Positions 9,873-17,547 of a stretch of DNA of 48,753 nucleotides are shown in pieces (positions within the stretch are counted from its first letter, which is position 1; the number at the start of each line of letters is the position of its first letter). The position numbers were made by a program, and so were the translations under genes. The notes under the pieces were generated by a model. It was not told where the DNA came from. It did no database searches and was given only the letters and a program-made list of their open reading frames with translations. The stretch covers positions 1-48,753 of the forward strand of contig DATKKJ010000058.1 of assembly GCA_035543055.1 (NCBI GenBank). The letters run 5' to 3'. The DNA comes from Terriglobales bacterium (GTDB taxonomy: Bacteria > Acidobacteriota > Terriglobia > Terriglobales > Acidobacteriaceae).

Positions 9873-10073
9873 ATGCCGGTCAACAAGAAGATCCGCATCA
9901 AATGGGTGCGCTCGGCCATCCAGGCTCCGGTGAAGCACAAGAAGGTCATCAAGGGGCTGGGCTTCACGCGCCTCAACCAGGTCATCGAGCGCGAAGACAC
10001 GCCCTCGATCCGCGGCATGGTGAATGCCGTGCCGCACCTTGTCCAGATCGTGGACAACGCCGCGGCGAAATAA
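9873..10073 (+). CDS. rpmD: 50S ribosomal protein L30
   Basis: L30 is a small globular large-subunit protein. The 66-residue product shows the family features: KKIRIKWVRSAIQAPVKHKK at the start, then IKGLGFTRLNQVIEREDTPS and RGMVNAVPHLVQIVD. Length fits the bacterial form. It is separated by three bases from rpsE, whose terminal GGTGGAGGAGCTC stretch provides the ribosome binding site. Confidence 0.96.
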   Translation: MPVNKKIRIKWVRSAIQAPVKHKKVIKGLGFTRLNQVIEREDTPSIRGMVNAVPHLVQIVDNAAAK

Positions 10074-10085
10074 GGATCTCAGATC

Positions 10086-10622
10086 ATGAACCTTTCAACA
10101 GTTCGAGCACCGAAAAAGGCGTCGGAGAACCGCAAGCGGGTGGGACGCGGCATGGGGTCGGGCATGGGCAAGACCTCCACCCGCGGCCACAAGGGCCAGC
10201 GCTCCCGCTCCGGCTCGCGCATGATGCGCGGCTTCGAGGGCGGCCAGATGCCGCTGCACCGCCGCCTGCCCAAGCGCGGCTTCACCAACATCTTTCGCGT
10301 CGAGTATGCCATCGTGAACCTGGAGCGCTTGGCGGACTTGGGCACTCGGGAGATCACGCCCGAAGTGCTGGTCAAGGCCGGACTCGCCGGCAAGAACGAC
10401 CGGGTAAAGGTGCTGGGCGACGGTGAGCTGAAGTCGGCGCTTACCGTGCGCGCCCATAAGTTCTCCAAGTCGGCGGAGGAGAAGATCACCAAGGCCGGCG
10501 GGAGGGCCGAGGTCATCGGCGGGGCGGGGCCGGAGAAGCCGGCCGCCAAAGCGGAGAAGTCGGCCGCGAAAGCCGAGAAACCGGCTGCCAAGCCCAGGCA
10601 GGGGACCCCCAAGGAACAGTAA
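10086..10622 (+). CDS. rplO: 50S ribosomal protein L15
   Basis: L15 is a late-assembly protein that threads through 23S rRNA. The N-terminal half is Gly/Arg-rich ([51 protein letters not shown]). The C-terminal domain ends near residue 150 with [12 protein letters not shown] further ~28 residues form repeats of the type AxKAEK ([17 protein letters not shown]), giving 178 residues against the usual ~145. The stop is immediately followed by the secY start. Confidence 0.98.
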   Translation: MNLSTVRAPKKASENRKRVGRGMGSGMGKTSTRGHKGQRSRSGSRMMRGFEGGQMPLHRRLPKRGFTNIFRVEYAIVNLERLADLGTREITPEVLVKAGLAGKNDRVKVLGDGELKSALTVRAHKFSKSAEEKITKAGGRAEVIGGAGPEKPAAKAEKSAAKAEKPAAKPRQGTPKEQ

Positions 10623-12023
10623 ATGGTCGAGAAGCTGCTCAACATCTTCCGCGTTCCGGACCTCCGCAAGCGCATCCTGTTCACGCTGGGATTGCTGGCG
10701 GTGTACCGCCTGGGTGGGCACATTCCCACCCCCGGCATCAACGCCGACCTGCTGCAGCAGTTCTTCGAGCAGAACGCGGGCAGTTTCCTGGGGTTCATCG
10801 ATTTGTTCAGCGGCGGACAGTTGCGCCGCCTGACCGTCTTCGCTCTGGGCATCATGCCCTACATCACGGCCTCCATCATCCTGCAGTTGCTAACCGTGGT
10901 GTATGAGCCGCTGGCCCGGCTGCAGAAGGAAGGCGAGCTGGGGCGCAAGAAGATCACCAAGTGGACGCGCTACCTGACCGTGGGCCTGAGCGCCATGCAG
11001 TCGCTCGGCATCGCCGTCACCCTGCAGCGTTCGACCGCCGCGGGGACGCAATTCGTCACTACTCCCGGCCCCGGCTTCATCCTGATGACGATGATCACGC
11101 TGACCGCGGGCTCGGCCTTCATCATGTGGCTGGGCGAGCAGATCACCGAACGTGGTATCGGCAACGGCATGTCGCTGCTCATCTTTGCCGGCATCGTGGT
11201 CGGCCTGCCCCGGGGCGTCGCCGACCTGATCGACAAGGCCCGCACCGAGGCCTGGGGGCCGTTCACCCCCATCGCCCTGGCGCTGCTGATCGGGGTCATG
11301 GTCGTGGTGGTGATGTTCATCGTGTTCGTGGAGCGCAGCGAGCGCCGCATCCCGGTGCAGTACGCCAAGCGCGTGGTCGGGCGGCGGGTCATGGGCGGAC
11401 AGAGCACGCACCTGCCGCTGCGGGTCAACACCGGCGGCGTCATGCCGGTCATCTTCGCCAGCTCCATCCTGACCTTCCCGCAAACCGTCGGATTCGCGCT
11501 GCGCGACAACCGCTATTTCGGGCCGATGCTGCGCGCCCTGGGCTGGGGCGAGCCGCTCTACACCCTGCTCTACGCCGTGGGCATCATCTTCTTCGCGTAC
11601 TTCTACGTGTCCATCGTGTTCAACCCGCGCGAGGTCGCCGACAACATGCGCAAGTACGGGGGGTTCATCCCCGGCATCCGCCCTGGCGCCCGCACCGAGA
11701 ACCACATCAACGAGATCCTGACCCGCATCACGCTGGTCGGCGGACTGTACCTGATCATCATCTCCCTCATCCCGGAGTGGATGATCACCGGCATCCATCT
11801 CAACCACCTGCCGGGAGCAGTGGGAGCGTTCTTCGAGCGCTTGCCGGCGTGGGTGACCAACGGCCTGGGCGTGACTTTCTACTTCGGCGGCACGTCGCTG
11901 CTGATCGTGGTGGGCGTGGCCATGGACACGGTGCAACAGATCGAGGCGCAACTGATCATGCGCCACTATGACGGGTTCACCCCGCGCAGCGGACGCATCC
12001 GCGGCCGCCGCGCCTGGACGTAG
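10623..12023 (+). CDS. secY: Preprotein translocase subunit SecY
   Basis: SecY is the channel protein of the Sec translocon in the inner membrane. The 466-residue product begins MVEKLLNIFRVPDLRKRILF. It shows ten expected membrane segments, the plug and pore region (RLGGHIPTPGIN, IDLFSGGQLRRLTVFALGIM, PYITASIILQLL) and the cytosolic loop RRIPVQYAKRVVGRR. The C-terminal NMRKYGGFIPGIRPG and GTSLLIVVGVAMDTVQQIEA blocks are present. It starts at the base after the rplO stop. The rplO end supplies AAGGAAC as Shine-Dalgarno. Confidence 0.98.
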   Translation: MVEKLLNIFRVPDLRKRILFTLGLLAVYRLGGHIPTPGINADLLQQFFEQNAGSFLGFIDLFSGGQLRRLTVFALGIMPYITASIILQLLTVVYEPLARLQKEGELGRKKITKWTRYLTVGLSAMQSLGIAVTLQRSTAAGTQFVTTPGPGFILMTMITLTAGSAFIMWLGEQITERGIGNGMSLLIFAGIVVGLPRGVADLIDKARTEAWGPFTPIALALLIGVMVVVVMFIVFVERSERRIPVQYAKRVVGRRVMGGQSTHLPLRVNTGGVMPVIFASSILTFPQTVGFALRDNRYFGPMLRALGWGEPLYTLLYAVGIIFFAYFYVSIVFNPREVADNMRKYGGFIPGIRPGARTENHINEILTRITLVGGLYLIIISLIPEWMITGIHLNHLPGAVGAFFERLPAWVTNGLGVTFYFGGTSLLIVVGVAMDTVQQIEAQLIMRHYDGFTPRSGRIRGRRAWT

Positions 12024-12030
12024 TTGTTGG

Positions 12031-12084
12031 GGCGCGGCTTCAGCCGCGCCGCGGAGCACTAAGAAGGGAGCGGCTTTAGCCGCT
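12031..12084. repeat. Two REP-like hairpins between secY and adk
   Basis: Hairpin 1 (12031-12050) is GGCGCGGC-TTCA-GCCGCGCC. Hairpin 2 (12069-12084) is AGCGGC-TTTA-GCCGCT. Both belong to the GGC-TTYA-GCC family seen again at 22108, 42415 and 42456. Neither is followed by a T-tract, so transcription may continue into adk. Confidence 0.75.
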
Positions 12085-12145
12085 GAGGGCGTGCTGGATT
12101 CTGGGCTCTGACGTTGCAAGACCGCTTGCAGGTTGGAGGTCACAA

Positions 12146-12877
12146 ATGGGTTCACAGGCGGGAACAGTGCTCGATCCGAAGTCGCGCAACACAGGTCCGG
12201 TGATCCTGCTGGGCGCGCCCGGCGCGGGCAAGGGCACGCAGGCAAAGTTGATCGCGGAGCGCTACGGCATTCCGCAGATCTCGACCGGTGACATCCTGCG
12301 CGACAACGTCGCCCGGGGCACCGAGTTGGGCAAGAAGGCCAAGGCCGTCATGGAAGGCGGCGGGCTGGTTTCCGACGACCTGGTTTGCGCCATGGTCGCG
12401 GACCGGCTCAAGCAGGCGGACTGCAAGCGCGGGTTCATCCTCGACGGATTCCCCCGCACGGTCGCCCAGGCAGAGTGGCTGGACAGGCATCTGACGGACA
12501 ACGTCTCGTTCTTTGATAAAGGGAAACCGTACAAGATCCCGCCCGTTGTGATCAACATCAAGGTGGGCTATAATCAATTGTTGCAGCGACTTACGGGTCG
12601 CCGTTCTTGTCCCACCTGCGGGCGGATCTACAACGTCTACTTCCAGCCTCCTCGCTCTGAAGGCATCTGCGACGTGGATGGGGGGAAGCTCGTCACGCGT
12701 AAGGACGACACCGAAGAGGTCATCTCCGAGCGCCTGAAGGCATACGAGCGGCAGACGCTGCCTCTGGCCGATTTCTATCGCGGCAAACGTCAGTTGCGCG
12801 AGGTGGACGGCGAAGGCTCCGTGGAGTCGATCACGGGAGCGATGTTCAAGGTTGTCGAGAATGCCGATCGTCTGTAA
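12146..12877 (+). CDS. adk: Adenylate kinase, zinc-LID type
   Basis: Adenylate kinase interconverts ATP + AMP and 2 ADP in the cytosol. The P-loop GAPGAGKGTQ is at residues 23-32, the AMP-binding ISTGDILR follows, and GFPRTVAQAEWLD is the NMP/CORE signature. The LID is the long zinc form with ligands Cys155, Cys158, Cys175 and Asp178 (CPTCGRIYN, GICDVDGG). The 243-residue length includes a ~17-residue N-terminal extension. The ATG at 12146 follows GGTTGGAGGTCACAA. It is separated from secY by two REP-like hairpins and overlaps map. Confidence 0.97.
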   Translation: MGSQAGTVLDPKSRNTGPVILLGAPGAGKGTQAKLIAERYGIPQISTGDILRDNVARGTELGKKAKAVMEGGGLVSDDLVCAMVADRLKQADCKRGFILDGFPRTVAQAEWLDRHLTDNVSFFDKGKPYKIPPVVINIKVGYNQLLQRLTGRRSCPTCGRIYNVYFQPPRSEGICDVDGGKLVTRKDDTEEVISERLKAYERQTLPLADFYRGKRQLREVDGEGSVESITGAMFKVVENADRL

Positions 12878-13610
12878 GTCGCCGTCGGAACTGGAGAAGA
12901 TGCGGCGCAGCGGGCACGCGGTGCGCGAGGTGCTGGACACGGTGAGAGGCCTGGTCCGTCCGGGCGTCACCACCATGGACCTGGAGCGGGCCGCCGAGCG
13001 GAAGATCCGCGAACTGGGCGGGGCGCCGGCTTTCAAGGGGTACCAGGATTACCCTTGTGTGCTCTGCACCTCGGTGAACTCGGAGATCGTGCACGGCATC
13101 CCGTCAGAGCGGCGCGCGCTGAAGGAAGGCGACATCGTCTCCATCGATTGCGGCGTGGTGCTCGATGGTTACTACGGCGATGCCGCCGTCACCGTGCCGG
13201 TAGGCGAGGTGAAGCCGGAGGTCGCCAAGCTGCTCGAGGTGACCGAGCAGTCGCTGTACAAGGGCATCGAGAAGATGCGCATCGGCAACACCGTGCAGGA
13301 TGTCGGCTCCGCGGTGCAGGACTGGGTGGAGAAGCACGGGTTCAGCGTGGTGCGGGAGTTCGTCGGCCACGGCATCGGGACCCAGTTGCACGAGGACCCG
13401 CAGGTGCCCAATTACGGCACGCCGGGGCATGGGCCCAAGCTGCGCGAGGGCATGGTGCTGGCCATCGAGCCGATGGTGAACGCCGGCAAGCCCGGCACCC
13501 GCGTGCTGGACGACAAGTGGACGGCGGTGACCGAAGACGGCAGCTACAGCGCCCACTTCGAGCACTGCGTGGCAGTCACCAAGAACGGCCCCATGATCTT
13601 GACGCAGTAG
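12861..13610 (+). CDS. map: Methionine aminopeptidase, type I
   Basis: Map removes the initiator methionine from nascent proteins. The 249-residue pita-bread fold has the dinuclear metal ligands in place: Asp in [14 protein letters not shown] (two), His in [11 protein letters not shown], and Glu in LAIEPMV and [12 protein letters not shown] chose the ATG at 12861, nine bases after AAGG and inside the end of adk (17-base overlap). A TTG three codons upstream is less likely. The adk-map-infA order is typical of the spc-alpha junction. Confidence 0.97.
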   Translation: MPIVCKSPSELEKMRRSGHAVREVLDTVRGLVRPGVTTMDLERAAERKIRELGGAPAFKGYQDYPCVLCTSVNSEIVHGIPSERRALKEGDIVSIDCGVVLDGYYGDAAVTVPVGEVKPEVAKLLEVTEQSLYKGIEKMRIGNTVQDVGSAVQDWVEKHGFSVVREFVGHGIGTQLHEDPQVPNYGTPGHGPKLREGMVLAIEPMVNAGKPGTRVLDDKWTAVTEDGSYSAHFEHCVAVTKNGPMILTQ

Positions 13611-13660
13611 GTGGAAACGCAGGACTTTGGCCCTGCGAGAGAATCCGATTCAAAGATCAA

Positions 13661-13685
13661 GCCCCTTTAGGGGGCGAAAGAGGTT
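13661..13685. repeat. REP-like hairpin with purine tail serving the infA start
   Basis: The GCCCC-TTTA-GGGGGC hairpin is followed by GAAAGAGG, directly before the infA GTG at 13687. A sister element (GCCCC-TTCA-GGGGC then GATAGAAAAG) lies at about 22073-22097. Here the tail of the repeat appears to double as the Shine-Dalgarno of infA. Confidence 0.6.
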
Positions 13686-13686
13686 C

Positions 13687-13905
13687 GTGAGTAAAGAAGA
13701 CGCGATTGAGGTCATGGCAGTGGTGATCGAGCCCCTGCCCAATGCCATGTTCCGAGTGGAACTGGAGAACAAGCACCAGGTGTTAGCGCACGTCTCCGGC
13801 AAGATGCGCAAGAACTTCATCCGCATCCTGCCCGGCGACCGGGTCGCGGTGGAACTTTCCCCCTACGACCTGACGCGCGGGCGGATCGTCTACCGGTACA
13901 AATAG
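13687..13905 (+). CDS. infA: Translation initiation factor IF-1
   Basis: IF-1 blocks the ribosomal A site during initiation. The 72-residue OB-fold protein reads [19 protein letters not shown], then [20 protein letters not shown] and [20 protein letters not shown], all typical. The GTG at 13687 gives exactly the family length. The open frame continues upstream through a repeat, but that part is unlike IF-1 and is rejected. The sequence AAAGAGG just upstream is the ribosome binding site. Confidence 0.97.
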   Translation: MSKEDAIEVMAVVIEPLPNAMFRVELENKHQVLAHVSGKMRKNFIRILPGDRVAVELSPYDLTRGRIVYRYK

Positions 13906-13910
13906 ATTTC

Positions 13911-13938
13911 GCGAAACGCGAAACGTGAAACGAGAAAC
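13911..13938. repeat. Direct heptamer array, 4 units of NNGAAAC
   Basis: GCGAAAC, GCGAAAC, GTGAAAC, GAGAAAC between infA and rpmJ, a half-array of the family at 7835, 15017 and 29961. The single TTTCGCGAAA palindrome at its left edge may be the remnant of the other half. The last unit ends six bases before the rpmJ ATG. Confidence 0.8.
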
Positions 13939-13944
13939 GGCTTT

Positions 13945-14058
13945 ATGAAGGTACGGGCATCGGTCAAGAAGATTTGCGACAAGTGCAAGGTCATCCACCG
14001 CAAGGGCGTGGTCCGGGTGATCTGCGAAAACTCAAAGCATAAGCAGCGTCAAGGTTGA
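13945..14058 (+). CDS. rpmJ: 50S ribosomal protein L36
   Basis: L36 is the smallest large-subunit protein. This 37-residue frame reads [20 protein letters not shown] and continues [17 protein letters not shown]. It has the zinc ligands Cys11, Cys14, Cys27 and His32 of the C+ form. It falls between infA and rpsM, its standard place. The final residue is preceded by the usual RQ. The ATG follows GAGAAACGGCTTT, a weak ribosome binding site that lies in a heptamer array. Confidence 0.97.
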   Translation: MKVRASVKKICDKCKVIHRKGVVRVICENSKHKQRQG

Positions 14059-14065
14059 GGCGTTT

Positions 14066-14119
14066 AGCGGGCGTGAGCGAAGCGGGAGCCCGCTGCCGAA
14101 ATCCCGAGCGCAGCGAGGG
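14066..14119. repeat. Palindromic GAGCGAAGCGG-type intergenic repeat
   Basis: AGCGGGC (14066-14072) and GCCCGCT (14088-14094) can pair around a GAGCGAAGCGG-containing loop. A second smaller element with TCCC/GGGA arms around GAGCGCAGCGA follows at about 14102-14120. It lies between rpmJ and rpsM and no gene is seen in it. Confidence 0.6.
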
Positions 14120-14159
14120 AGCTCTAAGCATGAAGAGCTTCCGGTACAAGGAGTGATGA

Positions 14160-14546
14160 ATGGCACGCATTGCAGGCGTCGATCTTCCGCGCAACAAGCA
14201 CGTGAACATCGCGCTGACCTACATCTACGGCATCGGCCATCCGCGCGCGAATCGCATCGTAGCGACCGCCAAGGTGGACCCCATGAAGAAGGTCCAGGAC
14301 CTGAACGAGGACGAGGTCAACCGCATCCGCCAGGTCATCGAGGCCGAGGGCAACGTCGAAGGCGACCTGCGCAAGGACACCTCGATGCATATCAAGCGGC
14401 TGATCGAGATCGGCTCGTACCGCGGCCAGCGCCACCGCCGCAACCTGCCGGTCCGGGGACAGCGTACCCACACCAACGCGCGCACTCGCAAGGGCCCGCG
14501 CCGCGGCACGGTGGCGGCCAAGAAGAAAGCGACGGCTAAGACCTAA
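14160..14546 (+). CDS. rpsM: 30S ribosomal protein S13
   Basis: S13 contacts the P-site tRNA and the large subunit from the head of the 30S. The 128-residue product starts [20 protein letters not shown], followed by [20 protein letters not shown]. It has the helix-two-turn-helix region and the C-terminal [28 protein letters not shown] block. The start is ATG after AAGGAGTGATGA, a strong Shine-Dalgarno. It is the first gene of the alpha group. Confidence 0.98.
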   Translation: MARIAGVDLPRNKHVNIALTYIYGIGHPRANRIVATAKVDPMKKVQDLNEDEVNRIRQVIEAEGNVEGDLRKDTSMHIKRLIEIGSYRGQRHRRNLPVRGQRTHTNARTRKGPRRGTVAAKKKATAKT

Positions 14547-14560
14547 GAAGGATACTGAGC

Positions 14561-15013
14561 ATGGCGAAGCAACCAGCAGCAGCAGCAGCAGCAGCCGGCG
14601 CCGGGACTCCGGAAGCTCCGGCGAAAAAAGGCAAGCGCAAGCAGTTCAAGAAGAAAGAGCGGAAGAACGTTCCGCACGGCGTGGCCCACATCCAGGCGTC
14701 GTTCAACAACACCATCGTCACCATCGCCGACCAGGAAGGCCGGGTGTTGTCGTGGAAGAGCTCGGGCTCGCTCGGCTTCCGCGGCAGCCGCAAGGGCACG
14801 CCCTTTGCCGCCCAGCAGGCCGCGATGAACGCTGCCAACATGGCCCGCGAGCACGGGCTGCGCAGCGTGGAAGTGCGCGTCAGCGGGCCGGGTTCGGGCC
14901 GCGAGTCGGCCATCCGCGCCCTGGCCGCCGCCGGGATCGACGTCAAGTCCATCAAGGACGTGACGCCCGTTCCTCACAACGGCTGCCGCCCGCCCAAGCG
15001 GCGCAGAGTTTAG
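14561..15013 (+). CDS. rpsK: 30S ribosomal protein S11 with polyalanine N-terminal tract
   Basis: S11 lines the 30S platform at the mRNA exit. The conserved region begins near residue 38 ([18 protein letters not shown]) and includes [39 protein letters not shown] and the C-terminal [18 protein letters not shown]. The first ~35 residues are an extension that opens with seven alanines encoded by GCA six times and then GCC (14576-14596). This simple triplet repeat could vary in length. Total length is 150 against the usual ~129. Confidence 0.98.
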   Translation: MAKQPAAAAAAAGAGTPEAPAKKGKRKQFKKKERKNVPHGVAHIQASFNNTIVTIADQEGRVLSWKSSGSLGFRGSRKGTPFAAQQAAMNAANMAREHGLRSVEVRVSGPGSGRESAIRALAAAGIDVKSIKDVTPVPHNGCRPPKRRRV

Positions 15014-15016
15014 GAC

Positions 15017-15072
15017 GTTTCGCGTTTCAAGTTTCACGTTTCGCGCGAAACGAGAAACACGAAACGTGAAAC
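15017..15072. repeat. Inverted heptamer array (GTTTCNN)4-(NNGAAAC)4, best copy
   Basis: Left half: GTTTCGC, GTTTCAA, GTTTCAC, GTTTCGC. Right half, with no spacer: GCGAAAC, GAGAAAC, ACGAAAC, GTGAAAC. It starts three bases after the rpsK stop. The innermost units pair perfectly and the others nearly so, giving a potential 28-bp stem in the transcript between rpsK and rpsD. Confidence 0.9.
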
Positions 15073-15145
15073 GATTTTGGATCGGGAAGAAGGGCTTGCC
15101 AGCCTGTAAACCGATCGGCACCAGAAACACTGAAGGAGAAAAGAA

Positions 15146-15775
15146 TTGGCTCGTTATAAAGATGCAGTCTGCCGCCTTTGCCGCCGCGAAGGCATGAAAT
15201 TGTTCCTCAAGGGCACGAAGTGCTTCTCCGAGAAATGTCCCATCGAGAAGCGCAACTTTGCTCCCGGCCAGCACGGGAAGGACCGCAAGGCCAAGATCGT
15301 CGGCTACGGCCTCCAGTTGCGCGAGAAGCAGAAAGCCAAGCGCATCTACTTCACCCTGGAGAAGCAGTTCCGCAACTATTTCGAGAAAGCCGCGCGCGCC
15401 AAGGGCGTGACCGGCGAGGCGCTGTTGCAGCAGCTGGAGCGCCGTCTCGACAACGTGGTGTACCGCCTGGGATTCGCCATCTCGCGCCGCCAGGCACGCC
15501 AGCTGGTCCGGCACGGGCATGTGGCGGTCAACGGCCGCAAGGTGAACATCCCCTCCTTCCAGGTCGCGGTGGGCGATGAAGTTTCGGTCCGCGAGCGCAG
15601 CAAGGACCTGGTCGTGATCCAGACTTCAAAGGAGACCACCAGCCACCAGTCGGTCGCGAACTGGCTGGAGGTGGACCGCGACAACAACAAGGGTCGCATC
15701 ACGGCGCTGCCCAAACGCGAAGACATCAACCTCCCGGTCAACGAGCAGTTGATCGTGGAGCTGTATTCGAAATAA
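15146..15775 (+). CDS. rpsD: 30S ribosomal protein S4, zinc-binding type
   Basis: S4 initiates assembly of the 16S 5' domain. The start is TTG, giving [20 protein letters not shown], with AAGGAGAAAAGAA just upstream. Cys9, Cys12, Cys26 and Cys31 match the zinc site of thermophile and Gram-positive S4 proteins. The S4 RNA-binding motif follows at about residues 100-160 ([35 protein letters not shown]). The length of 209 is normal. Confidence 0.98.
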   Translation: MARYKDAVCRLCRREGMKLFLKGTKCFSEKCPIEKRNFAPGQHGKDRKAKIVGYGLQLREKQKAKRIYFTLEKQFRNYFEKAARAKGVTGEALLQQLERRLDNVVYRLGFAISRRQARQLVRHGHVAVNGRKVNIPSFQVAVGDEVSVRERSKDLVVIQTSKETTSHQSVANWLEVDRDNNKGRITALPKREDINLPVNEQLIVELYSK

Positions 15776-15889
15776 GGCTTAACGAAGGCCCAGCTTTTCG
15801 AGCCCGATCAGCCTTGGTCACGAAGATTGCGTCTCATGGGCCGGCGCGATTGACCTTGAGCAGCAGGGCCGAAAGGAGAATAGGTAAAC

Positions 15890-16921
15890 ATGCTTTGGAA
15901 AGGCTTCCAGAAACCCAAGCGCCTCGCTTCCGAGCCCGAGACCCTCACCGATCGTTACGGTAAGTTCTCGGCGCAGCCGTTCGAGCGCGGCTTCGGCACC
16001 ACCATCGGCAACGCCCTGCGGCGTGTGCTGCTCTCCTCCATCGAGGGCGCGGCCGTCACCGCGGTCAAGATCGAAGGCGTGCTCCACGAATTCCAGTCCA
16101 TCCCCGGGGTGGTCGAGGATGCCACCGACATCATCCTCAACCTGAAGCAGATCCCCTTCAAGCTGAACGGGGAAGGTCCGAAGACCATCTACGTGCGCTC
16201 CGACCAGCCGGGCGTGGTCACCAGCGGGATGATCGAGGCCGACGCCGACGTCGAGATCCTCGACAAGAATATGTACATCGCGACCATCTCCGAGGGCGGC
16301 AAGCTCGACATGGAGATGCGCCTCAAGCGCGGCCGCGGATACGTCTCCGCCGACAAGAACTTCGACGAGGACCTGGGGCTGGGTTACATCCCCATCGACT
16401 CGGTGCACTCGCCGGTGCGCAAGTGCAATTACACCGTGGAAGCGGCGCGACTGGGCCAGATCACCGACTACGACAAGCTGACCCTCGAGGTCTGGACCAA
16501 CGGTTCGGTCACACCGGCCGACGCCATCGGGCTGGCTGCCAAGCTGCTCAAGGACCACATGAGCATCTTCATCAACTTCGAGGAAGAGGTGGAGGCCACG
16601 GCGGCGGCTGACGACAGCAAGCCGGAGATCCGCAACGAGAACCTTAACCGTTCGGTCGAGGAGCTCGAGCTCTCGGTGCGCAGCTACAACTGCCTGAAGA
16701 ATGCCAACATTCAGACCATCGGCGAACTGGTGCAGAAGACCGAAGCCGAGATGCTGAAGACCAAGAACTTCGGGCGCAAGTCGCTCAACGAGATCAAGGA
16801 GATCCTGGCCTCGATGGGCCTGAGCCTGGGCATGAAGATCGACGAACACGGCAACGCCGTGCCCGCCGGCCAGGGCTCGAGCTCGGCGGCCATGGGCGCC
16901 TATCGCCCCGACCAGTACTAA
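15890..16921 (+). CDS. rpoA: DNA-directed RNA polymerase alpha subunit
   Basis: Alpha nucleates RNA polymerase assembly and its C-terminal domain contacts promoter UP elements and activators. The N-terminal domain (about residues 20-240) includes [40 protein letters not shown] and the LIVEVWTNGS-like [20 protein letters not shown]. The C-terminal domain (about 255-330) has [20 protein letters not shown] and [32 protein letters not shown] sequence precedes the ATG. The 114-base gap from rpsD shows no clear promoter. Confidence 0.98.
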   Translation: MLWKGFQKPKRLASEPETLTDRYGKFSAQPFERGFGTTIGNALRRVLLSSIEGAAVTAVKIEGVLHEFQSIPGVVEDATDIILNLKQIPFKLNGEGPKTIYVRSDQPGVVTSGMIEADADVEILDKNMYIATISEGGKLDMEMRLKRGRGYVSADKNFDEDLGLGYIPIDSVHSPVRKCNYTVEAARLGQITDYDKLTLEVWTNGSVTPADAIGLAAKLLKDHMSIFINFEEEVEATAAADDSKPEIRNENLNRSVEELELSVRSYNCLKNANIQTIGELVQKTEAEMLKTKNFGRKSLNEIKEILASMGLSLGMKIDEHGNAVPAGQGSSSAAMGAYRPDQY

Positions 16922-16932
16922 AGATCGCGTGG

Positions 16933-16953
16933 GGACGGGCGTCTCGCCCGTCC
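16933..16953. repeat. REP-like hairpin, GACGGGCG-TCT-CGCCCGTC family
   Basis: GGACGGGCG-TCT-CGCCCGTCC, a perfect 9-bp stem between rpoA and rplQ. The same core as 480-502 has different closing base pairs, so stem pairing is kept while the outer sequence differs. Confidence 0.8.
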
Positions 16954-16975
16954 TGCGCTGAACAAGGAACAAGTC

Positions 16976-17476
16976 ATGCGTCATCGTGTTGCAGGTTGGA
17001 AACTCGGACGAAACACCAGTCACCGTCGCGCCTTGCTGCGCAACCTGGTGACTTCGCTCATCCTCGAGGAGCGCATCGAGACCACGGTCCCCAAGGCCAA
17101 GGCCATGCGCCCGCACGTGGAGAAGATGATCACCCTGGGCAAGCGCGGCGACGTGTCGGCCCGCCGGCAGGCCGCGGCCTTCCTCATGACCCGCGCCGCC
17201 GTGGACAAGCTCTTCGAGATCGCCCCTCGCTTCGGAGACCGCGAAGGCGGCTTCACCCGCCTGATCCGCACCAGCTTCCGTCGCGGCGACGGCGGCGAGA
17301 AGGCCTTCATCGAGCTGCTCGGCAGCGAGAAGGTCCTGGAGGCCAAGCGGGAGAAGCGCGCCGAGGCCCGCGCCAAGAAGGCGGAAGAGAGCCGCAAGGC
17401 GATGGAAGAGGCCCAGAAAGAAGCGGGTGCAGCCGACACCGGCGCGGCCGGCGAAGGCGGCGAGACCAAGGAATAG
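16976..17476 (+). CDS. rplQ: 50S ribosomal protein L17
   Basis: L17 is located near the tunnel exit. The core covers residues 1-115: [59 protein letters not shown] and [21 protein letters not shown] charged Ala/Lys/Glu tail of about 45 residues follows ([20 protein letters not shown] onward), probably helical, ending in a Gly-rich piece. Standard L17 is about 117-130 residues. It closes the operon and is followed by an intrinsic terminator. Confidence 0.97.
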   Translation: MRHRVAGWKLGRNTSHRRALLRNLVTSLILEERIETTVPKAKAMRPHVEKMITLGKRGDVSARRQAAAFLMTRAAVDKLFEIAPRFGDREGGFTRLIRTSFRRGDGGEKAFIELLGSEKVLEAKREKRAEARAKKAEESRKAMEEAQKEAGAADTGAAGEGGETKE

Positions 17477-17500
17477 CGAACAACGCTTAAGAGAAGTTGG

Positions 17501-17533
17501 AGCCCGGCCGGGGGCGGCCGGGCTTTTGTTTTG
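17501..17533 (+). terminator. Intrinsic terminator after rplQ
   Basis: Perfect 10-bp stem AGCCCGGCCG / CGGCCGGGCT around GGGG (17501-17524), then TTTTGTTTTG. It is 25 bases after the rplQ stop and also faces the end of the oppositely oriented kinase-like gene. The stem is the same palindrome found in the dispersed hairpins at 39329-39349 and 42383-42404. Confidence 0.92.
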
Positions 17534-17547
17534 TGGCGCCGTCGAGA

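Noticed and set aside
13627-13686. N-terminal extension of IF-1
   Set aside because: The extra codons read through a REP-like repeat. IF-1 is 72 residues almost everywhere and GTG 13687 gives that.
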